A stretch of DNA of 64,000 nucleotides. Source: Pontibacter burrus. Its GTDB lineage: Bacteria > Bacteroidota > Bacteroidia > Cytophagales > Hymenobacteraceae. The stretch is taken from positions 62,001 through 126,000 of the forward strand of contig NZ_JAAGWD010000004.1 of NCBI RefSeq assembly GCF_010686685.1, in the 5' to 3' direction. The notes under the pieces were generated by a model. It was not told the origin of the DNA. It did not search any database and worked only from the letters and a program-made list of their open reading frames with translations. Positions 60,001-64,000 of the stretch are shown one piece after another (the stretch's first letter is position 1; every line of letters begins with the position of its first letter). A program made the translations under genes and the position numbers.

Positions 60001-63000
60001 CTGAAGAACGATGTAGTGGAAACCGATAAGCTGTTACCACCGGTAGCTACATTGAACCAGCGGTAAGTATAGCCTGGCTCCGGCGCAGACACTGAAAGCG
60101 TAGCACGTGCTCCGGCACAGATCGTAATGTTATTGGCTTGTGGTGTTGTTGGGGCAGAAAGCGTGGTTACTTTTACGATGTTGGTTCGCTGGGCAGGGCA
60201 GATGCCGTTTGGTACGGAAGCCACTCTGCGGAACCAGGTAGCTACGTGCAGCGCGCCCGGCTGGTAATCTCTGCCGGTTGCACCCGCTATCGGGCTATAG
60301 TTTGTACCGTCTTCACTGCTTTCCCACTGGTAGGTTACCGAACCTGCTCCACTCATCGCCGAAGAACCAACTATAAGTGCCGGCGTAGCTCCGCTACAGA
60401 TCATCTGGTTGCCGCTGACAATGCTGTTGTTGGAGATTGGCTGCGTAACATAAGCCGTAACTATAGTTCGGGCGGTGTTTGCACAACCTGATGCCGTAAC
60501 AGCTTCTATGTAATAAATGGCATCGGAAGCGAGGGCAGGTGTTGTGTACGTTGAGCCTGTGGCTACCAGTATTTCGTTGTCGTCGTACCAGTTGTAAACT
60601 ATAGTTGGGGCGGCGTTCTCAACATAAAGGGTCGCTGTACTGCCTGCGCAGATACGAACATCGCTTGCTACAGGTGCTGCAGGCAATGGCGTCACTGTCA
60701 CATTCACGGCCTCACGCGGACTTGTGCAGCTTGGAGATGCCTGTGGCGCTGCCTCTACATAGTAAGTGGTACTGGTGAAAATGGCCTCAGCTGGTTTATA
60801 GCTTGTGCCGGCTGCCAGCGGTGCCCCGTTCTTATCAAACCATCTGTAAATAAGCGTGGCATCCGGGTTAGAAACGGTTAACGTTACCCGCTCGCCTGCG
60901 CAAATGGTAAGATCTGCTGCTACCGGCATGGCAGGCTGTGGTGTAACAGTAACCGTAACTGCACGGCGTGACGGGCTGATACATCCGTAAGCCGAAACGG
61001 CTTCTACATAATAGGTTCTGTTAGAAGTAAGCGCATTGGTTGTGTAGGATGTTCCGGAAGCTACCGGCGTGCCACCTGTTGCGGTGCTATACCAGTTGTA
61101 AGTAACATCGGGAGCTACAGAGTTTATAGTTAAGGTGGCTGCTGTGCCGGAGCAAACTGTTACGTTATCTGCAACAGGTAAAGCCGGAAGTGGTGTAACG
61201 TTAACGGCTACTGCTTTGCGGCCACCGGTACAGGCAGGAGTACCACCTGTTGTTGCCTCTACATAATAAACAGCGTTTGTAGTAAGCGCCGGCGTGGTAA
61301 ACGAAGTTCCGGTTGCCAGTAAATTACCGCCTGCATCGTACCACCTGTAAGTGTAGCTCAATGTTGGTGCTGTTACGGTTAAAATTGCGCTCTGGCCGGC
61401 ACAGATGGTTCTGTCGTCGGCTTGTGGCAGAGCTGGCATTGGCTGTACGGTTACAGTTACCGGCTTACGCGCGCTGGAACAACCATTTGAGCTCACTGCT
61501 TCAACGTAATATGTAGCAGATGCTGTAAGGATGGCTGTTGTGTAAGAGTCGCCGGTGGCTATGCTGCTACCGCCTGTTGCTACATTATACCAGCGGTAGG
61601 TTAGGTTTGCATCCGGGTTATTTACCTGCAGCGTTGCTGTTGCATTCTCGCAGATTGTTCGGTTGTCGGCAAGTGGCGTCGCAGGAATCGGTGCAACCGT
61701 AACTTTTACTACGTTGCTATAGTGTGCCGGGCAGGTTCCGTTAGCTGTTTTTACGATGCGTCGGTACCAGGTAGTGGCGGTTAACGCCCCAGGAGCATAG
61801 TGCTGACCGGTGGCGTTTGCTATAGTTGTAAAATTGGTGCCATTCTCGCTGCGTTCCCACTGGTAAGCAAAGTCGCTGCCGTTGGCTGCCGGTAATGTTC
61901 CCGTAAGCTGGGCTGGAATGCTGCCACTGCAAATGGTTTGGTTAGCGGTAATGCTGTTGTTGGTGATCGGAGGAGTTACGGTTACAGTTACTGTTCTGCG
62001 GGATGGGCTCACACAGGCTGTTGATGTACTGGTAACTGCTTCCAGTTGGTAAGTCTGGCTGTAACCCAGGATATCTGTTGTAAAGGAGATACCGGTTGCA
62101 ACCACTGTTCCGCCCTCATACCAACGATAAATTAACCCCGGCTGTGGGTTTTTTACCCAAAGCGTGGCATTGTCGCCGGCACATATCACAGCATTATCTG
62201 CATCTGGTGTAGCAGGCAATGGCGTTACCTGCACGGTTACCGCACCGCGCGATGTGCTGGCGCAGCCGCCTACCGATACGGCTTCTACATAAAACGTGGT
62301 GGTCGCGTTAACAGCATTAATAGCATAGGTATTGCCTGTTGCCAGTAGTGTACCACCAGACGCTGCTGTGTACCAACGGTAAGTTAAAGTAGCAGCCGGA
62401 TCTTTTACCGCTAGGGTAGCAGCTGAACCGGTGCAGATGGTGATGCTTTCAGCAATTGGTGTTGGCGGTAATGGTGTAACGGTAACTGCAACCTGCGATC
62501 GTGGGCTTACGCATCCTGCGGTTGTTGCTGCTTCCAGGTAATAGATTCTGTCTGAAGTAAGGGTACCGGTACTGAAGGATGTGCCTGTTGCAATTGGTGA
62601 GCCTCCCGTAGCAGAAGTATACCAGTTGTAAACCAGGTTTACATCTGGCGACTGTACAGTTAAGCTGGCTGCTGTTCCGGTACAAATAGTTACATCAGAA
62701 GCAACCGGCGTTGTCGGGATCGGGCTTACCGTAACTATAACAGCCTTACGCGGACTGGTGCAGACAGGGCCTGTTACTGTGCTCGCTTCTACAAAGTATG
62801 TAGTGCTGTTTGTTAATAATTCTGTTGTGTAGGTTGTTCCCGTTGTCAGAAGATCGCCGTTAACATTAAACCAGCGGTAAACCATTGTCGGGTCCGGGGA
62901 AGTTACTGAAAGCGTTGTTCTCTGTCCGGCACAAATGGTTCTGTCCTGCGCCTGCGGCATAGCTGGCTGAGGCTTCACAGTTACAGTTATTGCCCTTCTG

Positions 63001-64000
63001 CTGCTTACACAACCTGCACTGCTTGTCGCATCCACATAATAAGTAGTGGTGGCCGTAAGTGCTTCCGTAGTTAAGGTTGGTCCAACTCCAATCGGGTTAA
63101 CTGCTGTTGCCGAACTATACCACTTATAAGTGAGTGTGGCATCCGGAGATGTTACACTTAATCTTACAGTTTCGCCGGCACAGATCGTGCTGTTGGCAAC
63201 AGCAGGCGTAATTGGTAACGGAGAAACCGTAACTTTTACTGCATTACTCACATGCTCCGGGCACGCCCCTGTTGCTGATTTTACTTTTCTGCGGAACCAG
63301 GTGCTTATAGTTAAAGAGCCCGGTGCATAAGATGCATTGTTCGCGCCTGCTATACTGGAGAAGTTAACACCGTCTTCGCTGCGCTCCCACTGGTAAGTGT
63401 AAGTGCCGCTGCCACCTGTTGGCGAGGTGCCCGTAAGGCTGGTCGCGGTTCCGCCACTGCAGATGGTCTGGTTGGCAGAAATGGTATTGTTGCCGATGTT
63501 TGGCGTAACAGTAACTATAACTGTTCTGCGGGATGGGCTGGTGCAGGCTGTACTGGTGTTAGCCACAGCTTCCACGAAGAACGTAGTACTGTTACCGAGT
63601 ATAGCAGTCGTAAAAGTAACTCCGGAAGAAAGTAGCGTACCGCCGGAATACCAGTTATAAGTAACTGTAGGGTCTGGGTTCTTTACAAACAGAACAGCTG
63701 CATCTCCGGCACAAATGGTCGTGTTATCAACTTCTGGCGTAGCTGGTAGCGGCGTTACGGTTACATAAACCTCTTTTCTGTCCGGACTGGTGCAGCCGCC
63801 TATAGTTGCAGCTTCCAGGTAATAGGTTGTGTTTGCTGATAGAATTCCGGTTGTATAGTTGGTGCCGGTCGCAAGTAAGGTGCCTTCTGTTTCTGCATCA
63901 TACCAACGATAAACCAGGTTGGCATCCGGCGAAAGCACTGCCAGGGATGCAGAGCTGCCAGCACAAATAGCAACGTTATCAGCCTCTGGTATAGCAGGTA
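57072..64000 (-). CDS. giant Ig-repeat surface protein with T9SS type B sorting domain (5' end outside window)
   Basis: At least 2308 residues are visible and the frame runs off the right edge. It is made of about 20 Ig-like repeats of some 75-80 residues (consensus P.ATP.A...TICAG..ATL.V..P, Y.WY, TTYYVEAV, AVTVTVTP) and five longer repeats of about 90 residues with YQWE.S.DG.NF..I and W.RR.V (beginning ITNNSI..NQTICSG). These are grouped as two units then a long one, etc. Near the end is a PKD-like SWSPATGLTAPTSPTP domain and then TPNGDGINDVF ... VEIYTRWGEKIFESKGY ... YYYIIYLSKDEAPI, the gliding-motility type B sorting domain. It is a secreted adhesin-like or gliding protein paired with the downstream SprF. 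Seven CTATAG palindromes occur inside it. Confidence 0.93.
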   Translation of the reverse strand, partial: PAIPEADNVAICAGSSASLAVLSPDANLVYRWYDAETEGTLLATGTNYTTGILSANTTYYLEAATIGGCTSPDRKEVYVTVTPLPATPEVDNTTICAGDAAVLFVKNPDPTVTYNWYSGGTLLSSGVTFTTAILGNSTTFFVEAVANTSTACTSPSRRTVIVTVTPNIGNNTISANQTICSGGTATSLTGTSPTGGSGTYTYQWERSEDGVNFSSIAGANNASYAPGSLTISTWFRRKVKSATGACPEHVSNAVKVTVSPLPITPAVANSTICAGETVRLSVTSPDATLTYKWYSSATAVNPIGVGPTLTTEALTATTTYYVDATSSAGCVSSRRAITVTVKPQPAMPQAQDRTICAGQRTTLSVTSPDPTMVYRWFNVNGDLLTTGTTYTTELLTNSTTYFVEASTVTGPVCTSPRKAVIVTVSPIPTTPVASDVTICTGTAASLTVQSPDVNLVYNWYTSATGGSPIATGTSFSTGTLTSDRIYYLEAATTAGCVSPRSQVAVTVTPLPPTPIAESITICTGSAATLAVKDPAATLTYRWYTAASGGTLLATGNTYAINAVNATTTFYVEAVSVGGCASTSRGAVTVQVTPLPATPDADNAVICAGDNATLWVKNPQPGLIYRWYEGGTVVATGISFTTDILGYSQTYQLEAVTSTSTACVSPSRRTVTVTVTPPITNNSITANQTICSGSIPAQLTGTLPAANGSDFAYQWERSENGTNFTTIANATGQHYAPGALTATTWYRRIVKTANGTCPAHYSNVVKVTVAPIPATPLADNRTICENATATLQVNNPDANLTYRWYNVATGGSSIATGDSYTTAILTASATYYVEAVSSNGCSSARKPVTVTVQPMPALPQADDRTICAGQSAILTVTAPTLSYTYRWYDAGGNLLATGTSFTTPALTTNAVYYVEATTGGTPACTGGRKAVAVNVTPLPALPVADNVTVCSGTAATLTINSVAPDVTYNWYSTATGGTPVASGTSYTTNALTSNRTYYVEAVSAYGCISPSRRAVTVTVTPQPAMPVAADLTICAGERVTLTVSNPDATLIYRWFDKNGAPLAAGTSYKPAEAIFTSTTYYVEAAPQASPSCTSPREAVNVTVTPLPAAPVASDVRICAGSTATLYVENAAPTIVYNWYDDNEILVATGSTYTTPALASDAIYYIEAVTASGCANTARTIVTAYVTQPISNNSIVSGNQMICSGATPALIVGSSAMSGAGSVTYQWESSEDGTNYSPIAGATGRDYQPGALHVATWFRRVASVPNGICPAQRTNIVKVTTLSAPTTPQANNITICAGARATLSVSAPEPGYTYRWFNVATGGNSLSVSTTSFFSVDGLTAETTYYVEAVNAGGCVSPRKAVTVFVTPLPATPQAENSVICSGERTTLSVTNPDVNLNYRWFDKDGNLVGNNSSYQTPNLTQNTVYYVEAYTTSAQACASPRKAVTVSVQALPTAPDLSNAIICAGSETTLIVNQANAAFKYKWYTVATGGVAIHTGTSYETGALTSNKTYYVEAINSSDCVSSRTPVNVTVALLPATPVAANKAICAGQTVTLSVTQTDLTISHRWYNKAGDLLATGNNFVIAGLTESTTYYVEAVTAAGCVSPARKAVVVSVAPLPATPTVAGASICSGEKVTLFVANPDPALTYKWYNDVAGTEVIGTGISFTSETALYSSRSYYVEAVNTAGCTSAARVQANVQVVGKPSTPVANDATICTGSPATLSVVAPDPELEYRWTDANGTMVGVGTNYTTVPLSSNATFYVTAYRAIPGTTAYCAGPAEAVTVTVTSAITNNTVSGTQTICSGSAPSLLQGSQPAGTGLATPYYQWEQSTDGVNFVSIVGAYAQNYTPGTLTQDTWYRRRVNVAGPCGESISNAVRITVSQLPAMPQADNVTVCAGSAVTLRINNPTSALSYRWYYTASGGTAIASGVTFATQPLHTTTTYYVEAVNTVDADKGIACASSNRRAVTITVNQLITDNTISNPQVICSGNVPAALTGSVAFESGQPYTYQWQQSFDGGNFINITGATGQHYAPTEAATRTVWYRRVVRSSGPCADHISNAVKMDVVPRPTLPTIASVSICPGATAILQANGILPGTKLEWYDAPKGGTYLGEGTMYRATPYSTTSYWVQAVNSNGCESATRQEVRVTVVEPQAYVSADVTIREGRSTKLTASGGATYSWSPATGLTAPTSPTPLANPEKTTTYTVTITTAEGCTATASVTVTVVPAIIPMNAMTPNGDGINDVFHVENLDKYPDCRVEIYTRWGEKIFESKGYSEPWNGTHNGKQMPLGAYYYIIYLSKDEAPISGSITIIK

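Noticed and set aside
57072-64000. Apparent tandem DNA repeats that could be mistaken for CRISPR or a minisatellite
   Set aside because: They are protein-coding Ig repeats of 225-280 bp in a single open frame; there are no short conserved repeats with unique spacers.
1-64000. CTATAG as an ordinary restriction-modification target
   Set aside because: Restriction sites are normally depleted in their own genome, while this motif is strongly enriched. An orphan methylase is still possible.
1-64000. Insertion sequences, prophage or defence systems
   Set aside because: No transposase, integrase, toxin-antitoxin pair, restriction, CRISPR-Cas or phage gene was recognised. The only mobile-like DNA is non-coding repeats.

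Overview
The window is a chromosomal segment of a Bacteroidota bacterium, most likely order Cytophagales, family Hymenobacteraceae (Pontibacter-like). The family-level placement is inference. It rests on type IX secretion (T9SS) sorting domains, a PorP/SprF protein behind a giant Ig-repeat protein, Bacteroidota-type promoters (TTG then TAnnTTTG), a MutA/MutB methylmalonyl-CoA mutase and CGDKDDD-type lipoprotein starts. I saw no transposase, integrase, phage gene, CRISPR array or rRNA. One tRNA (Leu, CAG) is present.

Layout. 1-5.3 kb: amidase end, MlaD/MCE protein, acyl-CoA carboxylase beta subunit, SirB1-like protein, methyltransferase. 5.5-9.3 kb: redoxin, phosphopantetheinyl transferase, WD40 protein, DivIVA-like protein, FolB. 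10-20.8 kb: propionate/methylmalonyl-CoA block (MeaB, MutB, MutA) mixed with outer-membrane and lipoprotein genes. 20.9-26.5 kb: M20 amidohydrolase, T9SS cargo, and a 5'-nucleotidase split into two genes. 26.6-28 kb: dnaA. 28.6-32.2 kb: methyltransferase, CinA-type amidohydrolase and ThpR in one run, then two PAP2 phosphatases flanking tRNA-Leu. 32.3-38.8 kb: secreted or envelope proteins, a TPR metallopeptidase, RDD protein, Ogt and a beta-barrel protein. 39-41.4 kb: dnaK and its long upstream region. 41.4-52.4 kb: a membrane protein broken by a stop codon, T9SS subtilisin, dienelactone hydrolase, NYN-domain protein and three peptidase-type genes. 52.9-55.2 kb: queA and two small genes. 56-64 kb: SprF/PorP and a giant repeat protein running off the right edge.

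Working together. The carboxylase beta subunit, MutA/MutB and MeaB fit propionyl-CoA/branched-chain acyl-CoA metabolism. Several products go to the envelope or outside: T9SS type A cargo (22.8 and 43.1 kb), type B cargo with SprF (56-64 kb), lipoproteins and peptidases. dnaA and dnaK are the housekeeping anchors.

The most unusual signal is not a gene. The palindrome CTATAG, at its fullest AACTATAGTT, recurs about 130 times (hand count) in both coding and non-coding DNA, far above expectation, yet I found none inside dnaK or dnaA. It resembles the highly iterated palindromes of cyanobacteria or DNA-uptake sequences, and an inverted pair of it forms the dnaA terminator. The long intergenic gaps (9.3-10, 28.1-28.6, 52.4-52.9 and 55.2-56 kb) are mosaics of dispersed repeats, including one roughly 300-350 bp element present twice in inverted orientation 46 kb apart.
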